Assembly: GCA_019653755.1 (NCBI GenBank)
Contig: BPCL01000008.1
Span: 1 to 55,000, forward strand
From: Woeseia sp.
Lineage (GTDB): Bacteria > Pseudomonadota > Gammaproteobacteria > Steroidobacterales > UBA11654
Direction of reading: 5' to 3'
Length of the DNA stretch: 55,000 nt
Part shown: positions 10,057-20,669 of the stretch, in pieces
How positions within the stretch are numbered: the stretch's first letter is position 1
Layout of the letters: the number at the start of each line of letters is the position of its first letter
Notes under the pieces: model-generated
Databases searched by the model: none
The model's input: only the letters and a program-made list of their open reading frames with translations
What the model was told of the DNA's origin: nothing
Translations under genes and position numbers: made by a program

Positions 10057-10082
10057 TAGCACTCTTCTGTTGAGACTGCTAA
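10056..10082 (+). promoter_or_regulatory. CIRCE-like operator (HrcA site) upstream of groES
   Basis: The sequence TTAGCACTC, nine bases, then GACTGCTAA matches the CIRCE consensus TTAGCACTC-N9-GAGTGCTAA in 17 of 18 fixed positions, with the exact 9-base spacer. CIRCE is the binding site of the heat-shock repressor HrcA. The position next to the -10 box and 49 bp before groES fits repression of the chaperonin operon. Confidence 0.85.
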
Positions 10083-10131
10083 TTCTCAATGAAGATGTAA
10101 AGAGATAATAACAAAATTAAGGAGATCAGAG

Positions 10132-10419
10132 ATGAATATTCGTCCACTACAAGATCGAGTGATTGTGAGACGCATGGAAGAAGAAACTACTTCTCCAGGC
10201 GGAATAGTAATTCCTGATAGCGCTGCTGAGAAACCTAGTAGAGGTGAGGTTGTTGCTGTGGGTAATGGTTTAGTTTTAGACAATGGCGAAATAAGGCCCT
10301 TGGATCTAAAAGTAGGAGATAAAGTTCTTTTTGGTAAATACAGTGGAACTGAAGTCAAAGTTGATGGCGAAGATCTTCTGGTCATGAAAGAAGATGATGT
10401 GATGGCAGTGTTTGGATAA
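10132..10419 (+). CDS. groES: Co-chaperonin GroES
   Basis: The 10-kDa lid of the GroEL chaperonin. The 95-residue product shows [17 protein letters not shown], the mobile loop region [26 protein letters not shown] and [17 protein letters not shown] strong ribosome site (AAGGAG, about 8 bases before the ATG) supports the start. It is followed by groEL after 46 bp in one operon behind the CIRCE-like operator. Confidence 0.98.
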   Translation: MNIRPLQDRVIVRRMEEETTSPGGIVIPDSAAEKPSRGEVVAVGNGLVLDNGEIRPLDLKVGDKVLFGKYSGTEVKVDGEDLLVMKEDDVMAVFG

Positions 10420-10441
10420 ACCGGGCATCAATAAATATTAA

Positions 10442-12109
<1,668 letters not shown>

Positions 12110-12135
12110 ATAACTACTCATCATCGTATAGATAT

Positions 12136-12163
12136 AAAAAGCCCTGCACCGCAGGGCTTTTTT
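12136..12163 (+). terminator. Rho-independent terminator of groES-groEL
   Basis: A perfect 7-bp GC-rich stem (GCCCTGC / GCAGGGC) with a 3-base loop is followed by six T residues and preceded by five A residues, so it can work in both directions. It closes the groE operon. Confidence 0.93.
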
Positions 12164-12214
12164 AATACGTTTGTGTTTATTAGTAGAGAGTTATTCTTGA
12201 TAGAATAGATAGAT

Positions 12215-12394
12215 ATGGCAACAAATGAAGAAAAACTAATACAAATCTCAAAAAATGATTTACCTTTAGCTTGTCCTCTAGAAGAATTTGATGATTGGGA
12301 CGGTCATCCAAGAGTGTATTTGCAAGTGGACGCAAAAAGAACAATTTGCCCTTATTGCGGCACCACTTATGAAGTAACTGATTTTGATGAATAG
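12215..12394 (+). CDS. Small zinc-finger protein (zf-CHCC type, NDUFS6-like)
   Basis: A 59-residue protein with LACPLEEFDDWDGHPRVYL, then TICPYCGTTYEV. The His plus CPYCG arrangement fits the small zf-CHCC zinc-ribbon proteins common in proteobacteria and related to a mitochondrial complex I accessory subunit. The bacterial function is not established. It is the first gene after the groE terminator and its end overlaps the probable start of the following glycosyltransferase. Confidence 0.8.
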   Translation: MATNEEKLIQISKNDLPLACPLEEFDDWDGHPRVYLQVDAKRTICPYCGTTYEVTDFDE

Positions 12395-12468
12395 TCACTC
12401 TTTTATCAATCACCCACATTAATTTAGCAAATGGCTTTAGAGGAGGGGAAAGACAAACTTTTCTTCTG

Positions 12469-13446
12469 ATGCAAGAATTATCTTCCAGAGGTTATGAGCA
12501 AAGCTTAATAGCAAAAAAAAATTCTCTCTTAGCAACTAAATCACATTCAATACATAATCTTAATATCATAGAATCTCGATTGAATGCATTAGACTGTTTC
12601 GAGCCTCTAACAAGAGATACGATCCTGCATTTTCATGAACCAAGATCTTTTGTTTTTGCTTGGCTCTTTGGGATAACTAAAGGGCATAAATATTTGGTTA
12701 CTCGAAGGGTTCAACGACCTCCTAGATCAAATTTCATAAACAAAGCCATTTATTTGAAAGCAAATTCAATCGTTGCATTGAGCAAAGCTATCGGAGATTC
12801 TATTATAAAAGCATTAGGTTCAGATATAGATTACCAAGTAATCCCTAGTGCTAAGACAGGGTTCACCCCAAATGAGTCAGAAGTTAAAAGAATAAAATCC
12901 ACCTTTCAGGGCAATTTCATTGTGGGTCATATTGGAGCACTTGATGACAGCCACAAAGGTCAGCAACAAATCATTGAATTAGCTAAAAGCGTGCAGGTAT
13001 CTCAGCCAGATATTAATTTCATACTCATCGGTTCTGGACGGGATTTAAAGCAACTTAAGCAGCAAAGCGAAGGGCTAGAGAATCTTAAGTTTATTGGACA
13101 AATTGATAACATTGGAGATTATCTGTCATCGTTTGATGTATTTATATTTCCTTCAAGACATGAAGGCCTGGGTTCAATCTTATTGGATGCGATGGATTTT
13201 AGTTTACCGATTCTAGGTTCTAATATAGGAGGCATCCCAGAATTAATTGAAGACGGTGTTAATGGTTTCTTGGTCGATGTTAATAATATTGAAGGCTATA
13301 AAGATGCTCTTAATAAGATCTATAGAGATAAGGAGTTGAGGGTAAAAATACAAAAAAATAATCTTGAGAAATCAAAAAAATACACGTCTGGGATTATGGC
13401 TGATGAATACATAAAGCTTTATGATAGGATAAATAATGGACTCTAA
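12469..13446 (+). CDS. Glycosyltransferase family 4 protein (LPS/envelope glycan)
   Basis: A GT-B fold glycosyltransferase. The donor-binding C-terminal half is clear: FIVGHIGALDDSHKGQQQII, FILIGSGRDL, VFIFPSRHEGLGSILLDAM, PILGSNIGGIPELIEDGVNG. Coordinates give the first in-frame ATG, but the true N-terminus is longer. The same frame upstream reads THINLANGFRGGERQTFLL, a typical GT4 acceptor-domain start, with no usual start codon. An ATG at 12387 overlapping the zinc-finger stop, plus one base error between 12387 and 12424, would give a normal start. It ends overlapping the next gene by 11 bp. Likely role is core oligosaccharide or another envelope glycan; the sugar is unknown. Confidence 0.85.
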   Translation: MQELSSRGYEQSLIAKKNSLLATKSHSIHNLNIIESRLNALDCFEPLTRDTILHFHEPRSFVFAWLFGITKGHKYLVTRRVQRPPRSNFINKAIYLKANSIVALSKAIGDSIIKALGSDIDYQVIPSAKTGFTPNESEVKRIKSTFQGNFIVGHIGALDDSHKGQQQIIELAKSVQVSQPDINFILIGSGRDLKQLKQQSEGLENLKFIGQIDNIGDYLSSFDVFIFPSRHEGLGSILLDAMDFSLPILGSNIGGIPELIEDGVNGFLVDVNNIEGYKDALNKIYRDKELRVKIQKNNLEKSKKYTSGIMADEYIKLYDRINNGL

Positions 13447-14394
13447 TTTCCATAAGCATGTTGACGAGGCGTTAAGCCGTATTTCAAGTTTAATTCGCAA
13501 GACACCACTTCAGTACTCACCATCACTTAGTGAAAAAACAGGATCAGAGGTTTATTTAAAACTGGAGAACTTTCAAGTCACTGGCTCCTTTAAAGCTAGG
13601 GGTGCAGCCAACAAACTCATGATTTTATCTAAAGATAAACCCGAACGTATTATCACAGCCTCTTCTGGCAATCACGGTTCAGCTGTCGCTAATGCAGCTG
13701 CTGAATTAGGACTTGAAGTATTAATATTTTTACCCAAAACAGTTTCTCCAGCCAAACTTAATAAAATCAAGCTATTTGGTGCTGAGGTTGTGTTAACTGA
13801 AGCTGATGGCAGAACAGATGCAGAGACTGCTGCCAGACAATACGCTGAAGAAAATCAACTCCCTTATTTATCTCCATACAATGATCTTGATGTCATAACA
13901 GGGCAAGCTACAACTGCAGCAGAGGTCTTTAAAGACAATAAAAATTTCGATGCAGTTTTTATTGCAATGGGTGGAGGCGGATTAATTTCTGGTATGGGCG
14001 GTTACCTTAAACAAAAAATATCAGAGATAAGAGTTATTGCTTGTTCGCCAGAAAATTCTGCGGCATGCATCATGCAATAGAAGCAGGGCGAATAGAAACA
14101 ATAGAGCACTTAGAAACTCTGTCTGATGGAACTGCTGGAGCTCTAGAGTTTGGGACCATAACCTTTGATTTTTGTAAATCTGTAGTTGATCACTCAATAA
14201 CTGTAAGTGAGAAAGAAATAGCTTCAGCTATGAAAGACTTTATAGGTGAGCATCAGATGATGATTGAAGGAGCAGCTGGTGTGGCTATAGCTGGCTTCCT
14301 GAAAGAGAATGAGAAATATAGAGATAAGAAAGTTTTGATTGTGATTTGTGGCGGAAATATTAGTAATCAAACCTTAGTTGAAGTTCTAAAATGA
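13436..14394 (+). CDS. PLP-dependent threonine/serine (hydroxyaspartate-type) dehydratase, one frameshift
   Basis: A fold-type II PLP enzyme of about 320 residues. Residues 1-210 read from 13436: KTPLQYSPSLSEKTGSEVYL, KLENFQVTGSFKARGAANKL (PLP lysine in SFKARGA), ASSGNHGSAVANAA and MGGGGLISGMGGYL (phosphate loop). The frame breaks at about 14065-14080, within CSPENSAA, and continues to 14394 with DGTAGALEFG, MIEGAAGVAIAGFL and ICGGNIS. The start overlaps the glycosyltransferase; the stop overlaps the next gene (ATGA). Pairing with an ornithine-cyclodeaminase-family protein resembles EutB-EutC or BhcB-BhcD pairs, so beta-hydroxyaspartate or a related hydroxy-amino acid may be the substrate. 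A plain catabolic threonine dehydratase is the alternative. Confidence 0.85.
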
Positions 14395-15350
14395 ATAATA
14401 GTTTCGTCATGGATTGGGATGAGATTTCTTCATTATTAAATGAAATTAACGTTCATGAAGGAATGAAGAAAGCATTTATTGAATACTCTAAGGGCAACTC
14501 AGAGATCCCTCCTGTTGGTGAATTGTTATTTGAAGATCCACCAGGAGAGGTACATATTAAATATGGCTATATAAAGGGTGGCTCACATTATGTGGTTAAG
14601 ATTGCATCTGGTTTCCCAGGAAATCATAGTCTTAATATAAAACCAGGGCAGGGAATGATGCTGCTTTTTGATATAAACAGCGGGCTCCCACGGGCAATCC
14701 TCATCGATGATGCAAACCTAACTGATTTAAGAACCGGTATTGCTGGGGCTATTTCATCTGAGTTACTTGCTGTTCAAGATGTTGATTCTGCATCAATTAT
14801 AGGCAGTGGTGTTCAAGCGCGTTATCAAATTAGATGTCTTGTTGATTTGCTCCCGCTCCGTGGAATTAAAATATGGGCTAGAAATGCTCAAAAAGCAAAA
14901 GATTTGATCAATGATCTAAGGGATTTAAATGTTGAAATAGAGTTCAAAGATGATCTTGAATCATTGGTTAAAGAGTCAAAATTAATCATAACTACAACGT
15001 CTTCAAGGGAGCCTCTGATTGAGTCAGATTGGGTCCAACCGGGGACCCATATTACAGCCGTGGGTTCTGATACTCCTGAAAAGTGCGAGCTTGAACCAAA
15101 GCTCCTATCCAGAGCCTCAGTTATAGTCGCTGATAGCATTTCTCAGAATAAGTTAAGAGGCGAGATTCACCAAGCGCTTAAAGAAAACTGTGTTTCAGAG
15201 AATGATCTTATTGAGCTTGGAGAATTGCTCGATCATAAAAAGGAAGGAAGAACTGATGATCAGCAGATATCGATAGTAGACTTAACAGGAGTAGCCGTTC
15301 AAGATTTGGTTATCGCAGAAGCCGTTTACAATGCTAAGATTCGTGCTTAA
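14391..15350 (+). CDS. Ornithine cyclodeaminase / mu-crystallin family protein
   Basis: A 319-residue NAD(P)-binding protein. Family marks are EVHIKYGYIKGGSHYVVKIA (substrate-binding lysine region), ILIDDANLTDLRTGIAGAIS, the Rossmann motif SIIGSGVQARYQIRCL, ITTTSSREPLI, GTHITAVGSDTPEKCEL and SIVDLTGVAVQDLVIA. The family includes ornithine cyclodeaminase, imino-acid reductases such as BhcD, and EutC of hydroxyectoine catabolism. The 4-bp overlap with the dehydratase suggests translational coupling and a shared pathway. It converges with the heptosyltransferase-like gene and overlaps it by 17 bp at the 3' ends. Confidence 0.85.
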   Translation: MNNSFVMDWDEISSLLNEINVHEGMKKAFIEYSKGNSEIPPVGELLFEDPPGEVHIKYGYIKGGSHYVVKIASGFPGNHSLNIKPGQGMMLLFDINSGLPRAILIDDANLTDLRTGIAGAISSELLAVQDVDSASIIGSGVQARYQIRCLVDLLPLRGIKIWARNAQKAKDLINDLRDLNVEIEFKDDLESLVKESKLIITTTSSREPLIESDWVQPGTHITAVGSDTPEKCELEPKLLSRASVIVADSISQNKLRGEIHQALKENCVSENDLIELGELLDHKKEGRTDDQQISIVDLTGVAVQDLVIAEAVYNAKIRA

Positions 15351-16401
15351 TTAGACGTTCAACTTTTTCTATAACATCTCTAGTTTCTATCAAATCCATA
15401 GCCTCTGGCTGCTTGATTTTTTGTCCAAATTTAACCTCTGTCGGTGATTTATCCATGAATACTTTCAAGGCTTGATCGTACTTATTGATCAACCACTCAT
15501 CTGAATTATAAGGACCGCTTCTTTTGGGATTACTCATTGCATACAGGCCAATTACAGGTTTACCCATAATCGTTGCAATATGAGCTGGACCAGAGTCTGG
15601 ACTGATAATGAAATCTGAATACTTTATGAGTGCTGCCATTTCTCTTATGGACGTTTTACCGATTAAGTTAAGAATGCTATTACCAAACAAATCATCCAAT
15701 TCTTTGGAGTAAAGTTGTTCTGGTGGGCTATTACCACCGGTCATTATTACTTGGAGGTTCTCTAGGCTGATTAAATATTTAATCAGTTTAGCAAAATTGT
15801 TAATGGACCAACTGCGGTTATATTGATCACCGTATCGTTGACTGCTGCACGGACTAATCAAGCATGTGACCTTATTTGAATGAATATATCCTCTTGCAAA
15901 ACCTTCTTCTGGCTCCAGCATGAGAGGAGTCCATTTAGCGGTACTGTCGAGATTGAGATATTTTGTAAACTCTAACATTCCATCAACGACGTGCTGATTT
16001 TTTATAGGTTGAATGTATTCATTGCAAAACAAGTTTTGCAGATCTCTGGCTCTATCTCTGTCAAAGCCAACCTTCTTTTTTGCTTTAATAGCTAGGCTTA
16101 TAAGATTCGCTGACATAGATGCATGTATATTCAAAAGCACATCGAAACATCTCCCTCGAAGTTCTTTCTTAATCTTGAAGAATGATTCAAAGGGTTTCTT
16201 TTTATCAGCAACAATGAACTCCACGCCTTTAATATCCTTAAATAATTGATGTTCCGTCTTTCCAATCACCCATGTAATTTTAGTCTTTGGGCTTGAACGT
16301 TGAATATTTTCTATTACTGCAAGTGCGTGACAGCAATCCCCAAGTGCTGATAACCTAATTAAACAAATGTGGTTCAAGGGCTGCTTTTTATTAGTGGTCA
16401 T
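15334..16401 (-). CDS. Glycosyltransferase family 9 (heptosyltransferase-like)
   Basis: A LPS core glycosyltransferase, most like heptosyltransferase I/II (WaaC/WaaF). The 355-residue protein has ICLIRLSALGDCCHALAVIE at the N-terminus, TKITWVIGK, a middle ISPCSSQRYGDQYNRSW segment and the GT9 donor site SPDSGPAHIATIMGKPVIGL followed by YAMSNPKRSGPY. It begins 4 bp from the divergently placed Kdo kinase gene, which supports a role in the inner core. Confidence 0.88.
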   Translation of the reverse strand: MTTNKKQPLNHICLIRLSALGDCCHALAVIENIQRSSPKTKITWVIGKTEHQLFKDIKGVEFIVADKKKPFESFFKIKKELRGRCFDVLLNIHASMSANLISLAIKAKKKVGFDRDRARDLQNLFCNEYIQPIKNQHVVDGMLEFTKYLNLDSTAKWTPLMLEPEEGFARGYIHSNKVTCLISPCSSQRYGDQYNRSWSINNFAKLIKYLISLENLQVIMTGGNSPPEQLYSKELDDLFGNSILNLIGKTSIREMAALIKYSDFIISPDSGPAHIATIMGKPVIGLYAMSNPKRSGPYNSDEWLINKYDQALKVFMDKSPTEVKFGQKIKQPEAMDLIETRDVIEKVERLIKHES

Positions 16402-16405
16402 AAAA

Positions 16406-17131
16406 ATGAATAGTCAATTATTAAAAATTAAACAAAATATAATCTTATACGATGATACTTTAATCAGTGAAGTTGATGAGAATCTTTTTGACCTTGAATT
16501 CTGGGCTAATCATGAAGAGACTCAATTAATAAATAAAGGAAGAGGAAAGGTTTTATTAATAAATTGTCAGGGCCTTCCGTCTGTTTTAAAGCACTACTAT
16601 AGGGGAGGGTTGGTGAGCAATTTTTTAAGCGAAACATATCTTTGGCAAGGAGAGAGGAATGCACGATCAATCAAGGAATTCATGGTTTTGCAAGAAATGT
16701 TTCAGGCTGGGTTACCGGTTCCTCGACCGATAGCAGCTAGGGTTAATAGGCAAGGCATCTTTTATACTGCTGATCTTATTACATTAAGAATAGATAATTC
16801 ATCTTCAATGGGAGATCTTTTGAGGGAGAATTCTATGAGTTCTGATCTTTGGAAAAATACAGGGTCGTGCATTGCATCATTCCACATGAAGGGTTTCTAT
16901 CATCATGATCTCAATATAGAGAATATTTTAATTGACTCAGATCAGAAGGTGTTTTTATTGGATTTTGACAAAGCTCTTCAAATGGATCCTAGTAATAGTA
17001 TGGCTCAGAAGAATATCAATCGGCTTCAACGATCACTCAATAAAAACTTTTCAAATCCCAGCAAGCCATTCCCTAAGGCAGAATGGGAGATTTTGATTGA
17101 AGAGCACTCCAAACAGTTGCATCAAGATTGA
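16406..17131 (+). CDS. kdkA: 3-deoxy-D-manno-octulosonic acid (Kdo) kinase
   Basis: KdkA phosphorylates Kdo in the LPS inner core of bacteria with a single Kdo. Kinase-like features are LKHYYRGGLVSNFLSETYLW, a central PVPRPIAARV segment, the catalytic loop FYHHDLNIENILID and the metal-binding VFLLDFDKA. I place the start at the MNSQLLKIKQN codon because it leaves the divergent glycosyltransferase start free; an in-frame ATG exists further upstream at 16367. It overlaps the convergent acyltransferase gene by 10 bp. Confidence 0.88.
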   Translation: MNSQLLKIKQNIILYDDTLISEVDENLFDLEFWANHEETQLINKGRGKVLLINCQGLPSVLKHYYRGGLVSNFLSETYLWQGERNARSIKEFMVLQEMFQAGLPVPRPIAARVNRQGIFYTADLITLRIDNSSSMGDLLRENSMSSDLWKNTGSCIASFHMKGFYHHDLNIENILIDSDQKVFLLDFDKALQMDPSNSMAQKNINRLQRSLNKNFSNPSKPFPKAEWEILIEEHSKQLHQD

Positions 17132-18066
17132 TTATAAGGATCCTTGCTAGTTGCCGTATTCTTGAATCTTCTGTGCACCCAGTAATATTGTTCTGGGTGT
17201 TGAAGGATATGCTGTTCTAGGACTGTGTAAATATTTTGCATATATTTTTGAGGGTCTGATGTATCAGGATTTACTTCTGGATATATTTGTAACACATAGC
17301 CTTTCCCATTCTCTAGTCTCTTAGCGAAATAGGGGAGCACTGGAGAACCAGTCATTTCAACGAATCTGCATATGGCAGAAGTTGTCGATGCTTGCTGACC
17401 AAAAAAATCTACTTCAACAGCGTTTTTCCCAGCAAAGCTTTGATCGGAGGCATACCAAACAATTTTTTTATCCTTTAAAGCTCTAATTAATCCCTTAATC
17501 TCGAATTTAGTAACTAAACTTTCAACCGATTTCAATCGCATTGTCCGAAAGAAGCGGTTAATTATAGGATTACTACCTACCCGATACATGCCAACGAGCG
17601 GTGGCAAATTTTCTGTAATACCTTCTCGGGCAATTAATGCAGTGATTTCTAAAAGTGTGAAATGCGCGCTCATTAAGATCACTCCCTTATCTTTTTGTAC
17701 TGCTTCGTTCAGATGCTCAATACCTTCTACCTTGACAATCTTCTTTAAACTCTTGTTAGATTTCCAACGCGCTATCCCAACCTCTAAAAAACCAATGCCT
17801 AGTGAAGCAAAATGCTTTCTTAACAGATCATCTTGTTCTTTTTCAGAGAGATCTGGGAAGCATAATTCTATATTCCTTCTGGCAATATTTTTTCTACTCG
17901 ATGGCAGCAGATATAGCAATGAACCAAGCACTGAACCCAGTCCAAGAAGAGCCTTAAAAGGCAGAAGTGATATGATTCTAGTGAGGCCTAATAATAAGAG
18001 GATGATCCAGTTCTTTGGTAGGAAATAATCACCAATTGATACTTTTTTTGGGTCAGGGTTGTTCAT
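17122..18066 (-). CDS. Lipid A late acyltransferase (LpxL/HtrB family)
   Basis: Adds a secondary acyl chain to lipid A at the inner membrane. The 314-residue protein has an N-terminal membrane segment ([19 protein letters not shown]), the catalytic H(X)4E box in [27 protein letters not shown], the [20 protein letters not shown] region and the C-terminal [11 protein letters not shown] typical of LpxL-type enzymes. It sits beside KdkA and the GT9 gene, giving an LPS cluster. Which chain and position it acylates cannot be told. Confidence 0.92.
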   Translation of the reverse strand: MNNPDPKKVSIGDYFLPKNWIILLLLGLTRIISLLPFKALLGLGSVLGSLLYLLPSSRKNIARRNIELCFPDLSEKEQDDLLRKHFASLGIGFLEVGIARWKSNKSLKKIVKVEGIEHLNEAVQKDKGVILMSAHFTLLEITALIAREGITENLPPLVGMYRVGSNPIINRFFRTMRLKSVESLVTKFEIKGLIRALKDKKIVWYASDQSFAGKNAVEVDFFGQQASTTSAICRFVEMTGSPVLPYFAKRLENGKGYVLQIYPEVNPDTSDPQKYMQNIYTVLEQHILQHPEQYYWVHRRFKNTATSKDPYNQS

Positions 18067-18095
18067 ATGATGTGGTTTGCATTAAAGTATACTCC

Positions 18096-18488
18096 ATGAC
18101 ATCAAACAAAGACAAAAGATCGGTTGATCATTTATCGCCCGATCAAGTTTATGTAACTCAAGAAAAAGGTACGGAAGCACCCTTTAGTGGTGATCTTTTG
18201 TATAACAAAGACAAGGGCACTTATGTTTGTGTCTGCTGCGACCAAGCTCTGTTTGATTCTGATACTAAATTTGATTCAGGTACTGGGTGGCCGAGTTTTT
18301 ATGATGTTATTAATTCTGATGCTGTCCATGTTGAGGTTGACCGTAGTCATGGCATGGTTAGAGAGGAAGCTTTATGTGGAAACTGTGACGCCCATCTAGG
18401 CCATGTGTTTTCAGACGGACCTCAGCCCACAGGTTTAAGGTATTGTATTAATTCCCTGTCTTTGGGTTTTGATTCAGAGTCTGATTAA
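18096..18488 (+). CDS. msrB: Peptide-methionine (R)-S-oxide reductase MsrB
   Basis: Repairs methionine-R-sulfoxide in proteins. Motifs are [20 protein letters not shown], the zinc-binding pairs CVCC and [24 protein letters not shown] and the catalytic [10 protein letters not shown] take the ATG at 18096 (MTSNKDKR) because the longer in-frame start at 18015 adds a tail not seen in MsrB and runs back into the acyltransferase gene. At about 130 residues it is the single-domain form. It ends directly against the convergent PEBP gene. Confidence 0.95.
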   Translation: MTSNKDKRSVDHLSPDQVYVTQEKGTEAPFSGDLLYNKDKGTYVCVCCDQALFDSDTKFDSGTGWPSFYDVINSDAVHVEVDRSHGMVREEALCGNCDAHLGHVFSDGPQPTGLRYCINSLSLGFDSESD

Positions 18489-19115
18489 TTAACCCACATC
18501 TGGGTTTAGGCTATACAGTCCAGTCAATTCTGTTTCTGCTATAACATGACCTTCAATGGCTTTAAGCACGTCACTTCCGGTAAAGGCACCATCAACAGGA
18601 CATCTTTCTATATCACAAGCAAAAAGCTTGAAGCGATAATGATGCGGGATCTCATCGTTCCAAGGTGGACAAGGACCCTCGTAACCGAAGTAATCCCCCT
18701 CCATTTCTGGATCCCCTGCCATGAAGTTTGTGTAACCATTGATCCCCTGCCTCGATCCTGGAGGACCGTTTGGATTTTGCTTCCCTTTTGGCGTGATGCC
18801 ATCTGAGCATTCAGCTTCCTCTACGCCTCCATCAACCGGTTCAATATCCACCATCACCCAATGCATGAAATCAACCCGTGGAAGATTTGCTGAAATTGTT
18901 TTTCCTTCTTTATTAAAATTCTCCAATGAGGATGGAACATCTGTGTCAACACAAATAAGCACCAATGATTGAGCTCCATCGGGGATATTTGACCAAGTCA
19001 GCTGAGGGTTTTTATTTTCTCCCAAAGCCATACGTGTCTCGTCATCTTTGATACCAAAAGCACATTTTTCAGGGATCCAACCGTTGTGATCAAATGTTCT
19101 AGATGTGAGTTGCAT
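18489..19115 (-). CDS. YbhB/YbcL-family PEBP-like protein
   Basis: A phosphatidylethanolamine-binding-protein fold of 208 residues. Visible are the PQLTWSNIPDGAQSLVLICVD opening, DFMHWVMVDIEP and the late GYEGPCPPWNDEIPHHYRF segment, which match the bacterial YbhB/YbcL (Raf-kinase-inhibitor-like) family. The cellular role of these proteins is not established. It starts 2 bp after the unknown membrane protein gene, so the two are likely co-transcribed. Confidence 0.9.
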   Translation of the reverse strand: MQLTSRTFDHNGWIPEKCAFGIKDDETRMALGENKNPQLTWSNIPDGAQSLVLICVDTDVPSSLENFNKEGKTISANLPRVDFMHWVMVDIEPVDGGVEEAECSDGITPKGKQNPNGPPGSRQGINGYTNFMAGDPEMEGDYFGYEGPCPPWNDEIPHHYRFKLFACDIERCPVDGAFTGSDVLKAIEGHVIAETELTGLYSLNPDVG

Positions 19116-19117
19116 GT

Positions 19118-20138
19118 TTAATTAGCTCTTCCAGTGATGCGTTTCATAAAATCAGATTGTATAAATAATATCAAACCTGCAAATAAAATTGCACAAGCCC
19201 ATTCTGTGCCTGCAATGAAAATAACTTCGTAAGATGTTTCCCACCCTTTGAAGCTATAGACGGCAATAACTAGACCGATAAACAAAGACCATATCAGCCA
19301 TCTCATTTTCTGACTGAGAGGCAAGCCATACATTTGAGTAACTACAAACACACCTAGGAAGCCAAATAAGAACATTGGCCAATTATGCCCACTCATCAAA
19401 GCCACCAGAAGAGCATGAATAACCACCATAACTTCAACAAAGATTGTCCATTTAGGGTTTAGGTGAGCACGTGTGAAAAACAGACTGCCTTGCAGTAACA
19501 ATAGAAACATGTATAAAAATCCCATGATGTGTCCTGAGGTGCCGACCATGGGGTGATACCAAAAGGTGTAGATTGTGGCCCAAGCAAAGTAATACCCGTG
19601 GTATTTTCTCAACCCCTGTTGATGCTGCTGTGACAAAATTTAGTTTTTTACCAAAAAACATTCCGCGACGTTGGTTTTCCATCATAAGCACAACAAACAA
19701 TAAGACTATTACCGACCATTGTGCTGATTGTTCTATGACGTCTTGTGCTAGACCGTCATACCAAATTGCTGTCTGAATTAAATGCAAGGTAATAAAAATA
19801 GCGTTGGCTGCTAGTGCAGCGATATTAAACCAATGAAGACCATCGGTGTATTGCGGACGTTCTTTTTGGGCTGCATATATCAACCACCATATAGAAACTT
19901 GATGTCCAATGTATAGACCCCAGGCACTTAACCTGGTTATAAAATTTGGTTCATTGAGTTGCCAAAAATACCAAAACGGTACGCCTTCAGGTTTAGGAAG
20001 TAATTGTTGTTCTAGAAATAGATACTGCTCAGCCACCCAGATAAATGCTGAAAATACCAAACTAAAAGCAACCCCCAGCTTGAGCGCTTTTGATGAACTA
20101 ATATTTTGGACTGTCTCTGTCATAATTATTTGGAGCAT
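19118..20138 (-). CDS. Multi-pass membrane protein of unknown function (one frameshift)
   Basis: I do not recognise this family. Two overlapping frames join at about 19610 (between NFVTAAS and LRKYHGYYF) to give about 335 residues with roughly eight to nine hydrophobic segments. Histidines and tryptophans are frequent near the membrane edges (LNEPNFITRLSAWGLYIGHQ, FWYHPMVGTSGHIMGF, LMSGHNWPMF). It starts MLQIIMTET; the second methionine at 20123 is an equally possible start. It is followed 2 bp later by the PEBP gene. No catalytic motif is evident. Confidence 0.7.
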
Positions 20139-20220
20139 TCTATGTTATTTAGCAATCATATAAAACTTTTCAAACATAGTTTATTATTAAGCCCTTAACT
20201 ATAATTCAGTAATTAAGCGT

Positions 20221-20669
20221 ATGGTAGATTTCTTTAAGTTCTTTAAATCTAAAAAAGATCAAGCCTCAGAAGAGAGGCCTCTGGATCCTGTGCAAATGGC
20301 AACCGCAGTTTTACTGATTGAAATGGCTCGAGCTGATTTTGATCAGGCCGAAAATGAAAATGAGGTGATTAAACAATTACTCAAGGATCATTTTGATCTT
20401 AATAATCAGGGGACTAACGATCTTTTTGAGGAAGGGAGAATTGATTGCCGATGATTCTGTTTCCTTGCATGAATTTACTAGAACACTTCACGAAACTCTT
20501 GAACCTGAAGCTAAAGAGGAAATTATCGAGATGTTATGGCGATTGGCAATGTCAGATGACGATCTGGACAAGCACGAGGATTACTTGGTTAGAAAGGTGG
20601 CAGGGTCTACTCTATGTTTCTAATACTATTGTTCTTAAAATTAGACACAAGGTCACACAAGAATCTTAA
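20221..20669 (+). CDS. TerB-like (tellurite resistance/DUF-type) protein, two frameshifts
   Basis: A small acidic helical protein of about 148 residues after joining three frames. It has an N-terminal lysine patch (FFKFFKSKKDQ), then MATAVLLIEMARADFDQAENE, then SLHEFTRTLHETLEP, IIEMLWRLAMSDDDLDKHEDY and LLYVSNTIVLKIRHK. The repeated acidic D-x-D/E-x-x-E clusters inside helices are typical of TerB-like proteins. Breaks lie at about 20435-20450 and 20600. It converges with the PepSY gene, overlapping its end by 4 bp. Function is unknown. Confidence 0.75.
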
